Assembly: GCF_007988965.1 (NCBI RefSeq)
Contig: NZ_BJVD01000001.1
Coordinates: forward strand, 868,001-932,000
DNA length: 64,000 bases
Source: Rummeliibacillus stabekisii
GTDB lineage: Bacteria > Bacillota > Bacilli > Bacillales_A > Planococcaceae
Reading direction: 5' to 3'
A program made the position numbers and the translations under genes. This document shows positions 47,552-56,166 of the stretch, one piece after another; position 1 is the stretch's first letter; every line of letters begins with the position of its first letter. The notes under the pieces are model-generated. The model was not told the DNA's origin. It worked only from the letters and a program-made list of their open reading frames with translations, and searched no databases.

Positions 47552-48451
47552 TCATTTATTTTTTGAATAATCATACAAACATTCCGCTTGTTTCTTCGCT
47601 ACCTCCACAAAAGCGGCAACTTGGCGCAATTCGAAAGCAGAATCATATCCGATCAGCCAAGTATCCCTTGTAATATTGAATGCTTCTTCCTGATTTGTGA
47701 GAGGAATCCTGTTAACATCCTCTTGTCCCGTGAGTGTAATGGATGGAAGTATGGCATATCCGATACCGTTTAATGCCATTTGCTTGCATGTTTCGATCTG
47801 ATCGACAATAATCTCATGCTTTGGATTAGATGAAAAATGCCGCTGCCACCATTGCTGTATTTCTTGATAATAATTCGAGTCACTTTTAAATTGTATGAAT
47901 GGCCGAGTGGTTTTAAATACATCATCCAGCGTTTTTATTTCTGTATCGACTAAATAAAGAGTATCTCGAAATAGATGCTGCTTTTCTCCTTTCCAGTCTG
48001 TTTGTCCTCTGACAATGCCGACATGTGCCTCCCCATCATACAGCGCTTTGACAATCTCTGAGCTCCAGCCAGTCATTAAGGAAATCTTGGCGTCAGGATA
48101 TTCGGTCACAAAATCCTTTAATACTTTTGGGAGCCAGGTATGCCCAACGATGGAGGCACAAGCAATTTTTAATGTGCCGTGGACTTTAGAATTTAAGGCT
48201 TGTATGGATTCAAAAATTTCTTCTCTCTTTGTAATCATCTCTTCCGCATATTGAATAACTAGCTCGCCTGATGCAGTGGCTGTCAGTCCTTTTTGTGACC
48301 GAATAAAAAGCTGGGTACCCCAATCTTTCTCAATCGATTGCAGCCGCTGTGAAAGGGCTGGCTGTGATAAGAATAATCGCTCTGCGGCTTTGCGCATATT
48401 GCGTTCCTCTGCTAATACCTTAATAATTTGGGCATCATTGGTCATAGTCAT
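47552..48451 (-). CDS. ccpC: LysR-family regulator CcpC
   Basis: Regulator of 299 residues with an N-terminal winged helix-turn-helix (NMRKAAERLFLSQPALSQRL) and a substrate-binding-like effector domain. The match to B. subtilis CcpC (YkuM) is close across the whole length, for example HGIGYAILPS-like NGIGYAILPS and the VDQIETCKQMAL segment. CcpC senses citrate and represses aconitase and citrate synthase. The ATG at 48451 has GGAG eleven bases upstream. The position between darB and dapH agrees. Confidence 0.9.
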   Translation of the reverse strand: MTMTNDAQIIKVLAEERNMRKAAERLFLSQPALSQRLQSIEKDWGTQLFIRSQKGLTATASGELVIQYAEEMITKREEIFESIQALNSKVHGTLKIACASIVGHTWLPKVLKDFVTEYPDAKISLMTGWSSEIVKALYDGEAHVGIVRGQTDWKGEKQHLFRDTLYLVDTEIKTLDDVFKTTRPFIQFKSDSNYYQEIQQWWQRHFSSNPKHEIIVDQIETCKQMALNGIGYAILPSITLTGQEDVNRIPLTNQEEAFNITRDTWLIGYDSAFELRQVAAFVEVAKKQAECLYDYSKNK

Positions 48452-48493
48452 AAATACCACTACTCCTTTTAAAATTCGTCATAATAGTTGTGG

Positions 48494-48522
48494 ATAAAAA
48501 AAAGGCCCATGAAATGAGCCTT
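48494..48522 (-). terminator. Terminator after darB
   Basis: Minus-strand AAGGCTCAT / ATGGGCCTT stem with a three-base loop and eight Ts. Confidence 0.85.
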
Positions 48523-48531
48523 TCTATTACT

Positions 48532-48975
48532 CTAGCTATTCGGTTGATAGATATGTTTTTTTAATTGTTTTAAAATAACACGTCTTGTCATAATACCAAC
48601 AAATGTTGAGTCATCATCTACAACACATAAAAAAGCATGGTTAATGACTAAATCTAATGCTTTTTGGAATTTATCATTAATATTTAACATGGCAACATCA
48701 GCATCCATGATGTCATTTACTTTTATTGTATCTAATTTTTCAAATTCAATGTGATCGAGACCTAAAATAGATTCAGTAATCATGCGCATACTAAGCAACC
48801 CCTGTAAACGATAATCCATATCCAGTACAGGGATAGAAGAATATCCTGTCTTTGTCAACACGAGTAAAGCATGCTCTGCGCTATTGCCTAATTGGACATG
48901 GGCAACTTTATCAGAAGGTATAATTAAATCTGCAATCGGCGCTTCAAGGAATTCTCTGCTACTTGTCGAAATCAT
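48532..48975 (-). CDS. darB: CBS-domain c-di-AMP receptor DarB/CbpB
   Basis: Protein of 147 residues consisting of two CBS domains (about 15-75 and 85-145), matching YkuL of B. subtilis. That protein binds c-di-AMP; without the ligand it stimulates the (p)ppGpp synthetase Rel and pyruvate carboxylase. The pycA gene is in the same window. AAGGAG precedes the ATG, and ccpC lies downstream as in Bacillus. Confidence 0.9.
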   Translation of the reverse strand: MISTSSREFLEAPIADLIIPSDKVAHVQLGNSAEHALLVLTKTGYSSIPVLDMDYRLQGLLSMRMITESILGLDHIEFEKLDTIKVNDIMDADVAMLNINDKFQKALDLVINHAFLCVVDDDSTFVGIMTRRVILKQLKKHIYQPNS

Positions 48976-49108
48976 AGTATTCTACTCCTTACTTGTTCAT
49001 AAAGTGAACAATTAAAACTACAATTTCATCTTACCATATATTATTCAAAGATTTCCATTAATGACCGAAAAAGCGCATACATTTTTCAAAAGTTACCCTG
49101 CCCCTATT

Positions 49109-49378
49109 TTAACGATATGCCAAGATATTATAAAAGACAACAAAGGTAATAAATATCCCCGCTATCAAATAGCACCAAATAATGGGATTCAACATTGTCG
49201 GGTGATTTTCCACCGTCTCAGAATAATTTTGATCCTCTACAGTTGATTGAGCTGCTTGTTTTTTTGCAATGCCCATAGTCCAAAATAATGCTATACCTGC
49301 AATAAGAACGCAAACAATAATTAATGGCCATGTCAGTTCACCCGTGAAATTCAAGAAAAAACCTTCTTTCTTTTTCAT
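49109..49378 (-). CDS. Small two-helix membrane protein of unknown function
   Basis: Protein of 89 residues with helices at about 15-37 and 64-86 and a short polar loop between them. GGAG lies 14 bases before the ATG, longer than usual. I do not recognise the family. It lies between the GGDEF-EAL gene and darB in the same orientation, with 57 bases to the former, so it may be co-transcribed with the signalling gene. Confidence 0.55.
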   Translation of the reverse strand: MKKKEGFFLNFTGELTWPLIIVCVLIAGIALFWTMGIAKKQAAQSTVEDQNYSETVENHPTMLNPIIWCYLIAGIFITFVVFYNILAYR

Positions 49379-49435
49379 GTAGTATGAAACATCTCCGATT
49401 AATTAATGCATGCAATATGACTTAAAAATTCCTTA

Positions 49436-51433
49436 TCACTTTTTTAAAGGAATTTCCTTCATTAGCTCATAAATCGGCAACGGTTTGCTGAAGAGAAATC
49501 CTTGAGCCTTTTTACATTGCTGCTTTTTTAAGAAACCAACGTGTTCTTCTTTTTCTACACCTTCTGCTATGACATCTAAGCCTAGATTATGAGCGAGATG
49601 GATAATGGTTTGAGCAATAGCCTTGTCTTTTTCATCTGTATCCATATCACGGATAAAAGATTGATCAATTTTTATAATATCAATTGGGTACCTTTTAATA
49701 TAGCTTAATGAGGAATAGCCCGTTCCAAAATCGTCAACTGAAATAATCAGCCCCATACTCTTTAGTTGTTTTAGAATCTTCATCGTATCTTCTGCATCCG
49801 TCATAGAGCTCTCTGTGATTTCGAGTTCTAACAGAGATGGTTCAATTTCATACTTTTCTAAAAAATAAAGAATCTTGGATGCTAACTGATCTTCGCGAAA
49901 TTGTTTTGGCGAAATGTTGACTGCAATTCGGATATTAGAGATACCTTGTACTTTCCATTCATATAATTGCTTACATGCTTCCTCCAGTACCCAATTACCT
50001 ATATCTACGATAAGCTCTGACTCTTCTGCGAGTGGTATAAAAACACCAGGTGAAACAAAACCAAATTTCGGATTTTGCCAGCGCAACAATGCCTCGAAGC
50101 TTGTAATAGTTTCTGTTTCTAAATCTATTTGCGGTTGGTAATACACCATTAATTCATTTTTTTCAATGGCTCTGCGCAGATGAGCTTCCATGAGAGCTGT
50201 GTTTTCGAGTTGATTTTTCATTTTGCTTTGGTAAAAGCGATATGAAGATCGTCCTTTTTCTTTAGCATATAATAAAGCTTGATTTGCTTTTTGCAAGAGC
50301 TCCTCAATAGAAGCCCCATCATCAGGAAAATAGGTTATACCAATAGAAGCTGTTGTAGCTAATTCAGAATCCTCGATAAGAAACGGTTTTTTCATACTGT
50401 AGATGATATCCGCAGCCACTTGCTGTACTTGCTCTTTTTGAACATTTTGCAGGACAGCAACAAAATTATCGCCATTCAACCGATAGATTGATCCTATACT
50501 CTTGGTTATCTGAGAAACACGTTCAATAGCTGCGTTGATTATCATATCGCCTGCAGCAGTCCCATACGTTTTATTGACCCTTTTAAAGCGGTCGAGATCA
50601 ATGGACAATATGGCTGATTTTTGATTCGTTCTCATCGAGTCTTTTATAATTTCCTTAAAATGTACGCTTAGCGCCTTACGATTCCATGAACCTGTCAGTT
50701 GGTCATGATAGGTAAAATAACTCGTGTCGCTTTCACATTCACGAGAAGGCGTTATATCACGCAATATTAGAAGGATTTTAGAGACTTTTTGCTCTGTTAG
50801 CATTGGAATACTTTTTATAAAAACAATAACAGATTTTCCTTCTATTGTTTTAAGGCCTATATCCGCTAACTCAATACTCTTTTGAGAAGAGATTGTTTCA
50901 TCTATAAGCTTTTGTATCTCTTCCCTTGCAAATAGACTCACATATTTGTCTATTTGCAGGTTTGCCCCAACAAATCCAAATTTGCCATTTGCCGCAGCAT
51001 TGCTGTGAAGAATATTGCCTTCTTTATCCACTACTAAAATAGGGTCGAAATTTTGTTCAAGTAATTCAAGAAACGCTGGATCTTGTGGATGCTTATGTAT
51101 TGTACAGTAATAGAATTGATCTTCGGAAACCGTCTCTTCCGTAACAGTTAATAAGTGTTCTAGATTCTCAAAAGCTGCCGTCTCATTAGCGCACACTGTT
51201 AGAATCATTGTTTTCAAATGTTGCCAAATTACGCTTGGCAAATAACGGTGAGCTAACTCTGTTTTTGGAAAGTGGAGCACTCCAAATTCATTTTGTGCCA
51301 TGTCATTAGCATACATTATAGAGTACTGTTCGTTAGATTTACGAATAAGGACAGAAAGACCACTCTGTTCTATACTGCTATATTGATTTACTATATATTG
51401 CAAAGACTTTTGGTCTAAAGTTGTTTTTTTCAT
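49436..51433 (-). CDS. PAS-GGDEF-EAL protein, probable c-di-GMP phosphodiesterase
   Basis: Soluble protein of 665 residues: PAS-like regions (about 1-110 and 120-230), a GGDEF domain (about 245-400) and an EAL domain (about 412-660). The GGDEF signature is NGDNF (320-324), so cyclase activity is doubtful. The EAL domain keeps EALLRW (447-452), DDFGTGYSSL, KID and AEGVE, so it should hydrolyse c-di-GMP; the GGDEF part may bind GTP as an activator. No membrane helix is seen. GGAGG precedes the ATG. Confidence 0.88.
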   Translation of the reverse strand: MKKTTLDQKSLQYIVNQYSSIEQSGLSVLIRKSNEQYSIMYANDMAQNEFGVLHFPKTELAHRYLPSVIWQHLKTMILTVCANETAAFENLEHLLTVTEETVSEDQFYYCTIHKHPQDPAFLELLEQNFDPILVVDKEGNILHSNAAANGKFGFVGANLQIDKYVSLFAREEIQKLIDETISSQKSIELADIGLKTIEGKSVIVFIKSIPMLTEQKVSKILLILRDITPSRECESDTSYFTYHDQLTGSWNRKALSVHFKEIIKDSMRTNQKSAILSIDLDRFKRVNKTYGTAAGDMIINAAIERVSQITKSIGSIYRLNGDNFVAVLQNVQKEQVQQVAADIIYSMKKPFLIEDSELATTASIGITYFPDDGASIEELLQKANQALLYAKEKGRSSYRFYQSKMKNQLENTALMEAHLRRAIEKNELMVYYQPQIDLETETITSFEALLRWQNPKFGFVSPGVFIPLAEESELIVDIGNWVLEEACKQLYEWKVQGISNIRIAVNISPKQFREDQLASKILYFLEKYEIEPSLLELEITESSMTDAEDTMKILKQLKSMGLIISVDDFGTGYSSLSYIKRYPIDIIKIDQSFIRDMDTDEKDKAIAQTIIHLAHNLGLDVIAEGVEKEEHVGFLKKQQCKKAQGFLFSKPLPIYELMKEIPLKK

Positions 51434-51925
51434 TTAGCGCCTCCACAAAAAGGTGTACTTTAGACTATCATAATAGATTTCAAAAGAATTATATAGATTA
51501 AAAACAAAAATTTTTTGAATTTAATGAACCCTTTTTACCTATTTTCCATAAAAAGTCGCATTCAAAAAATAATTAATAATCCCTACTATGCGTTTAGTCC
51601 CATTTCGCTTCCTTCATTTATTATTTTCACTCTGTTTTTTGTTAAGAGGTTTATAGCATGCTTATTTGGGATAAAAGAGATAATTAGAAAGTATATTCTT
51701 CTGTATATACAGATATAATTGATTGGTATTATAATAGAAAAAGTAAGACCTCATCATGTTGTTTTAAGGTTTTGGAGGCAGTTATATTTCCGCTCGGGGC
51801 TATCTTGCACCCGTGTAATATGCGCCAAATCATTCTATTATCTTGTATGAGAAGTGTTTTTTCTTTTGTTTCCATACTATTCCTTTATATTGAAATTATT
51901 TTTTTAGCAGAAAGGTAGGAATACG
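51434..51925 (+). promoter_or_regulatory. ykyB upstream region with promoter and long leader
   Basis: No supported gene; a 67-codon frame at 51515 lacks a Shine-Dalgarno sequence. TATACA (51706-51711), 18 bases and TATAAT (51730-51735) form a promoter candidate; its -35 overlaps the perfect palindrome CTGTATATACAG (51701-51712). The leader to ykyB would be about 185 bases and includes a GC-rich patch near 51790-51830. Confidence 0.4.
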
Positions 51926-52399
51926 ATGAGCAATCGCCCCCACAATGGAGATATAGCTACAGCGATTTATATAGTTAATAAACATGCAAAAACTGCCCCT
52001 GATAATAAAACTCTTTATACATTAAAGCGATTAGCCCTCGATAAGATGATTAAGATGGGATGCGCAAAAAAAATAGGACTTCAATTCGTCAAAAGACCAC
52101 GGTTTAGCCAACAGCAGTCCGCTGTGGTCATTCAATGTTCTGATTACTATTTCCACTCATTGCCGAAGAAAGAAGACTTCAAGGAATTGCCTCATTTAGG
52201 TCACTTAGATGAGAATTATCGAAACCCTAGACGTAGTATGAGTCTAAGCAAGGCAAAACAAATATTGACTAACTTCCTTGAGCCGGAAGCTTCTCCATCT
52301 TCTATCCCTAAACGAAAAAAAAGAACTCCTCGAAGCATTTACGAGGAGAACAGAAAAAAAGGACTTTACCAAATGAACAGCTATTTTTATGGCCATTAA
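51926..52399 (+). CDS. ykyB: YkyB-like protein
   Basis: Soluble basic protein of 157 residues. It matches YkyB of Bacillus in the stretches VNKHAKTAPDNKTLYTLK, IGLQFVKRPRFSQQQS and LPHLGHLDENYRNP. The C-terminal 40 residues are rich in Lys and Arg. Function unknown; position next to cheV is conserved. AAAGG lies 10 bases before the ATG. Confidence 0.88.
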   Translation: MSNRPHNGDIATAIYIVNKHAKTAPDNKTLYTLKRLALDKMIKMGCAKKIGLQFVKRPRFSQQQSAVVIQCSDYYFHSLPKKEDFKELPHLGHLDENYRNPRRSMSLSKAKQILTNFLEPEASPSSIPKRKKRTPRSIYEENRKKGLYQMNSYFYGH

Positions 52400-52403
52400 A
52401 AAA

Positions 52404-52428
52404 ACCGGAGAATTCTCTCCGGTTTTTA
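52404..52428. terminator. Bidirectional terminator between ykyB and cheV
   Basis: ACCGGAGA-ATT-CTCCGGT type palindrome with A-run and T-run flanks. It overlaps the cheV stop by a few bases. Confidence 0.85.
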
Positions 52429-53331
52429 TAATACATATTGATCGATTTTTAAAATTAAATCAGCTATTTCTGGCTTGCTGATTTGGTCTTCAGCTCCCAC
52501 TTTTTCTCCTTTATGTCTCAAATCATCTGTTATAAGGCTTGAAAAAATGATGACAGGCAATTTGCTTAATACAGGATGAGATTTCACCTGTTTTGTTAAA
52601 TGATGCCCATCCATTTGCGGCATTTCAATATCTGTTACCATCAATTGGACATATTCGCTAATATCATCTGTTTTTTCCGCAATGCTTAACAAATATTCTA
52701 ATGCATCTTTTCCATTCTCAAAAAATTCGACATTCGCATAACCAGCCTCTTCCATCGTATCGTGCAGGAGTTTACGTAAAAGTGGTGAATCTTCTGCAAT
52801 CACGATTTTCTTTTCAGAGCGGCTTCGTTGTCCTAACTTTTTAATGGAAGACACATTAATACCGGAGTCAGGATTGATATCTACCATAATCTTTTCAAAA
52901 TCAAGCAATAATAGCATTACATCATTTTGCTTGATGACACCGATGACTTGTGAATTTCCCCCTTGATACATATCTGACGGCTTTTCTATAAGATCCCATG
53001 AGATACGGTGGATTTGCGTTACATTATCTACATGAAAGACAACTCGTTGTCTATTAAACTCAGCTACAATATACTTATGCTGTTCGCTATAAGGCGTATT
53101 GGACAATCCCAAAACCTTTTTCATATCAACAACCGGCAAAACCTCACCGCGCAATTGGATAATGCCTTCTACATGTGGGTGTGCATGCGGAATAAAAGTA
53201 ACAGGTATAGGTTGAATTATCTCTTTTACTTTAATAACATTAATACCGAATTTGTTTGTCCCCATTTGGAACTCAACTATTTCAAGCTCATTTGTACCGC
53301 TCTCAAGCAAAATACCTTTATTTTCATTCAT
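52426..53331 (-). CDS. cheV: Chemotaxis coupling protein CheV
   Basis: Protein of 301 residues: an N-terminal CheW domain (about 15-155) that couples receptors to CheA, and a C-terminal receiver domain (about 175-300) with the acidic pair at 180-181, Asp234 as phosphorylation site in VTDIEMPQMDG, and a Lys near 291. It acts in adaptation of the chemotaxis array and implies a motile host. AGGAGG is present 11 bases before the ATG. Confidence 0.95.
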   Translation of the reverse strand: MNENKGILLESGTNELEIVEFQMGTNKFGINVIKVKEIIQPIPVTFIPHAHPHVEGIIQLRGEVLPVVDMKKVLGLSNTPYSEQHKYIVAEFNRQRVVFHVDNVTQIHRISWDLIEKPSDMYQGGNSQVIGVIKQNDVMLLLLDFEKIMVDINPDSGINVSSIKKLGQRSRSEKKIVIAEDSPLLRKLLHDTMEEAGYANVEFFENGKDALEYLLSIAEKTDDISEYVQLMVTDIEMPQMDGHHLTKQVKSHPVLSKLPVIIFSSLITDDLRHKGEKVGAEDQISKPEIADLILKIDQYVL

Positions 53332-53465
53332 CTGAGCTAATACCTCCTACAATTCTCCCATAATTACCCCAATTGTATCATATTACATCATTTGCATATA
53401 GAAGAATTATTGACAATAAGTAGTCAATTTTTGCATTAACATCAAACCACGTAGCTCAAAAGTAA

Positions 53466-54335
53466 CTAACTTTTATAATAATCAACTAATGCTTGAGTAC
53501 CTAAATCATCATATCCCTTTTGCGATAACTCCTCGTACATTCCTTTTGCAAGAGATAGACCCGGCAATTGGAGTCCCATCATTTCTGCTTCTTTTAAGGC
53601 AATGCCCATATCCTTGATGAAGTGTTTAATATAAAATCCTGGTTCTAGGTCTCCCTTAACAATACGTGGAGCTAAATTGCTTAAAGACCAAGATCCAGCT
53701 GCACCGGTTGATATGGATTGAAGTACTGTATTAATGTCGAGCCCTGCTTTTTTGCCATAAACGATTGCTTCACATACACCAATCATATTGCTCGCAATGG
53801 CAACTTGGTTGCACATTTTTGTATGCTGTCCCGCTCCAGCCTCTCCTTGATAAATAATATGTTCACCAAATAATTCAAATACAGGTAGTACTTCTTCAAA
53901 TACATCCTTTTTGCCGCCTACCATGATGGAAAGTGTCCCATTTTTCGCGCCAATGTCTCCACCTGAAACAGGAGCATCCAATGCTTCCATCCCTATAGTC
54001 TCAGCATGTTTAGCAATTTTTTTAGCTAGGGTTGGCTGAGATGTAGTCATATCAACTAATCTCGTTCCCTCTTTGCCCATTTTAAAAATACCTTTTTCTC
54101 CAAAATAAACTTCTTCCACATCCTGCGGATAGCCTACCATCGTAAAAACAATTTCTGTATTTTCCGCTGCTTCGCCTGGACTTTCAAACCAGCTTGCCCC
54201 TAGTTCGATTAAAGCTTCCGCTTTTGCTTTTGTTCGCGTATAAATATGTACTGTATGTCCTGCTTTTAATAAATGCATGGCGATACTTGATCCCATTACA
54301 CCAGTTCCAATAAAGCCAATGGTCCATTTTTTCAT
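53466..54335 (-). CDS. ykwC: NAD(P)-dependent beta-hydroxyacid dehydrogenase YkwC
   Basis: 3-Hydroxyisobutyrate dehydrogenase family protein of 289 residues. Rossmann loop GFIGTGVMG (7-15), substrate motif DAPVSGGDIGAKNGTL, and the catalytic Lys in GAGQHTKMCNQ are intact. Close match to YkwC of B. subtilis. The in vivo substrate is not known. GGGGAG lies eight bases before the ATG at 54335; the longer frame to 54368 lacks support. It stands alone. Confidence 0.9.
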   Translation of the reverse strand: MKKWTIGFIGTGVMGSSIAMHLLKAGHTVHIYTRTKAKAEALIELGASWFESPGEAAENTEIVFTMVGYPQDVEEVYFGEKGIFKMGKEGTRLVDMTTSQPTLAKKIAKHAETIGMEALDAPVSGGDIGAKNGTLSIMVGGKKDVFEEVLPVFELFGEHIIYQGEAGAGQHTKMCNQVAIASNMIGVCEAIVYGKKAGLDINTVLQSISTGAAGSWSLSNLAPRIVKGDLEPGFYIKHFIKDMGIALKEAEMMGLQLPGLSLAKGMYEELSQKGYDDLGTQALVDYYKS

Positions 54336-54417
54336 ATTATGACTCCCCTTTTTTATTGTTGTGTTCATTATATCAGAATTTTCATTCCTCTTTATTATAC
54401 AAGAACTTTCTTAGTAC

Positions 54418-54451
54418 AAAAAAAGAGCAGATACGTAAAGTACCTGCTAAA
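54418..54451 (-). terminator. Terminator upstream of ykwC
   Basis: Minus-strand AGCAGGTAC / GTATCTGCT stem with a five-base loop and seven Ts, with no obvious gene in front of it. Confidence 0.75.
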
Positions 54452-54614
54452 GAAAGGGGGAAATGAGATTGTTGCTGTGTTCTTTATTATTATTCCACGC
54501 TACAACAAATTCTAAACCACCTTGTGTAAATTTTTTTATATAGTGTAAGTAGATAGCCAAAAGTATTACCAAGGCTTATTGTGTCTTTCATCTGCTGGAA
54601 GTAAATAAATCTAC

Positions 54615-54644
54615 AAAAAAAGATAACTCCTAATAGGAGTTATC
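54615..54644 (-). terminator. Terminator after the Spo0E-like gene
   Basis: Minus-strand GATAACTCCT / AGGAGTTATC perfect stem with seven Ts. Confidence 0.85.
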
Positions 54645-54646
54645 CT

Positions 54647-54838
54647 TTAAAATTTCACTAAATCTTCATCCTTAGGATAATCTTGTTCATGCTCTTGTTC
54701 TTGCTGATAAGTGTTTAGTAAATGATCTAACTTTTTACTTAAGCGGATGGTTTCAATATTAGAAAATCCCTTCTCGATACCTGATTGAATCATTTTTTCA
54801 CGTGTATTTTCTAATTTTTTTAAAATGGACTCAGACAT
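54647..54838 (-). CDS. Spo0E-like aspartyl-phosphate phosphatase
   Basis: Protein of 63 residues predicted to form a two-helix hairpin. The family pattern is present: RExMIxxGxxxGFSxxETIRLSKKLDHLLNxY, with SKKLD in place of the usual SQELD; Ser, Leu and Asp are kept. Such proteins remove phosphate from Spo0A~P and delay sporulation. AGGAGG lies seven bases before the ATG. A sporulation-type kinase lies 1.3 kb away. Confidence 0.82.
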   Translation of the reverse strand: MSESILKKLENTREKMIQSGIEKGFSNIETIRLSKKLDHLLNTYQQEQEHEQDYPKDEDLVKF

Positions 54839-54913
54839 CCACCATCCTCCTCTCAGTAAAGTATTGTTTTTCTTATCCTATTGCAGATGTAGCTTGTCTT
54901 ATGAAATTCTATT

Positions 54914-55102
54914 TTAACTTCGCGGTTCTTTCAAGTAAACATAGATTATATCTCCACCTTGTTTGGCGATCCCTTGAAAATGCTTAAAGTCTTCTCTTTT
55001 AATTAATTCTTCTCTCAGTTGATAAAATTCATGTTTATCTACTTTTAATTCTTGAATGTTTCCATTTTTTAAATCGTCTAACTTTTGTATGTAATTGTTC
55101 AT
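54914..55102 (-). CDS. Small soluble protein of unknown function
   Basis: Protein of 62 residues, charged and probably helical with a short C-terminal strand (GGDIIYVYLKEP). GGGAG eight bases before the ATG at 55102 supports this start over the one at 55156. I do not recognise the family. It diverges from the ykvS-like gene; 75 bases separate it from the Spo0E-like gene in the same direction, so they may share a transcript. Confidence 0.55.
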   Translation of the reverse strand: MNNYIQKLDDLKNGNIQELKVDKHEFYQLREELIKREDFKHFQGIAKQGGDIIYVYLKEPRS

Positions 55103-55218
55103 ATTCGCAACTCCCTTTACGTATAATATCAAAAATCTACATAAAATGGTTTTCACTTTACGAAATAACTATTTTAAGGCAAACTGTAAAGTAACTAAAG
55201 TTAAAGGGGCTGGTACTT

Positions 55219-55410
55219 ATGAAAATAGCTGAAATTGGGAATGTCATTGAATTCGGAAATGGACTACAGGGAATTGTCGAGAAAGTGAATGAGAATTCTG
55301 TAATCGTGAATCTAACGTATATGGAGAATTTCAATTCACTTGAGATTGAAGAAAAAACTGTTGTTAACCATAAACGCTATAAAATATTAGCAGCTGCTAA
55401 TAACAATTAA
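55219..55410 (+). CDS. ykvS: YkvS-like protein (DUF2187)
   Basis: Protein of 63 residues with the family pattern GNVIEFxNGLQGIVEKVNENSVIV and VNHKRYKIL, an SH3-like small beta barrel. GGGG precedes the ATG. Function unknown. Followed by a terminator, so it is a single-gene unit. The likeness to YkvS covers most of the length. Confidence 0.82.
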   Translation: MKIAEIGNVIEFGNGLQGIVEKVNENSVIVNLTYMENFNSLEIEEKTVVNHKRYKILAAANNN

Positions 55411-55466
55411 TATAACGCATTACATATTCTTCAACCATGTTGTCTCTACGAATACCAAACATTTTG

Positions 55467-55493
55467 TGCTGCTCTATAAGAGCGGCATTTTTT
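55467..55493 (+). terminator. Terminator after the ykvS-like gene
   Basis: TGCTGCTCT / AGAGCGGCA stem with a three-base loop followed by six Ts. Confidence 0.85.
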
Positions 55494-55593
55494 ATTAAAC
55501 AACCTATAAATACTTCTATTGTCTGTTTGTCTTTTTACGTTTAGCATTTTCCCTGGATCCTCTTTATACTGTAATGCCCTCTATTATTATGAC

Positions 55594-55634
55594 AAAAAGA
55601 GCGATGTATGTGTCTTACATCACACCACTCTTTT
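55594..55634 (-). terminator. Terminator after mhqR
   Basis: Imperfect minus-strand stem AAAGAG..TGATGT / ACATCG..CTCTTT followed by TTTTTG. Confidence 0.55.
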
Positions 55635-55638
55635 GATC

Positions 55639-56088
55639 TTAATAAGACAAATCTTTAATTGAGAGCCCTAGTTTTTTTAATAAATCAATCGCTAGGTCTT
55701 TTTCTTCCCCAGTCAATACACTTGTAATTTCATGCAATTGTTGTTCATGCTTAGGAAACAGCTCGTCCATAAACTCAGTACCTAGGGGTGTTATTTCAGC
55801 ATATGTTATGCGCCGATCAGATGGACATGATACGCGCGTTAAGTAACCTCTTTTTTCTAATTTATCAACAACATAAGTGATTGACCCGCTAGCCAGTAAA
55901 ATCTTATTTCCTATTTTTTGGAGGGGCTGTCTTCCTTTATGGTAAAGTAACTCCAACACAGCGAATTCTGTAGGATTTAATCCATTCTCCTGGAAGAATT
56001 GGTTTGTGCACTCATTTATAGCTTTTGTTGCCCTCGAAAGTACAATAAAGAGTTTCAATGACTGCTTTATTTCATCTTGTGTTGCCAT
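55639..56088 (-). CDS. mhqR: MarR-family regulator, MhqR-like
   Basis: Winged-helix repressor of 149 residues. The core NPTEFAVLELLYHKGRQPLQKIGNKILLASGSITYVVDKLEKRGYLTR region, including the recognition helix, agrees with MhqR (YkvE), which represses quinone- and electrophile-detoxifying enzymes in B. subtilis. A consensus promoter and an MhqR-type palindrome lie upstream, indicating self-repression. The expected target genes (azoreductase, dioxygenases) are not in this window. Confidence 0.8.
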   Translation of the reverse strand: MATQDEIKQSLKLFIVLSRATKAINECTNQFFQENGLNPTEFAVLELLYHKGRQPLQKIGNKILLASGSITYVVDKLEKRGYLTRVSCPSDRRITYAEITPLGTEFMDELFPKHEQQLHEITSVLTGEEKDLAIDLLKKLGLSIKDLSY

Positions 56089-56110
56089 TCTTGTTCATCC
56101 CTTATAATAA

Positions 56111-56156
56111 ATCTTGATTTTAAGATATTATACCGCTGTGGTTAATACTTTGTCAA
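56111..56156 (-). promoter_or_regulatory. mhqR promoter and operator
   Basis: Minus-strand TTGACA (56151-56156), 18-base spacer, TATAAT (56127-56132): full consensus in both boxes. The palindrome ATCTTGATTTTAAGAT at 56111-56126 covers the transcription start and resembles the published MhqR operator ATCTCGAATTCGAGAT. Confidence 0.75.
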
Positions 56157-56166
56157 AAGGGTGATG

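Larger units (their letters stand above)
54336..54646. other. Gap upstream of ykwC with two minus-strand terminators
   Basis: Two terminators (54418-54451 and 54615-54644) enclose about 160 bases with no gene I can support. A plus-strand 26-codon frame at 54463-54543 has GGGGG only two bases from its ATG and is doubtful. Confidence 0.35.

Noticed and set aside
51515-51718. 67-codon hydrophobic plus-strand frame upstream of ykyB
   Set aside because: No Shine-Dalgarno sequence, AT-driven composition, and it overlaps the promoter region of ykyB.
54463-54543. 26-codon Leu-rich plus-strand frame with GGGGG ahead
   Set aside because: The Shine-Dalgarno spacing is only two bases, and no promoter or conservation could be shown.
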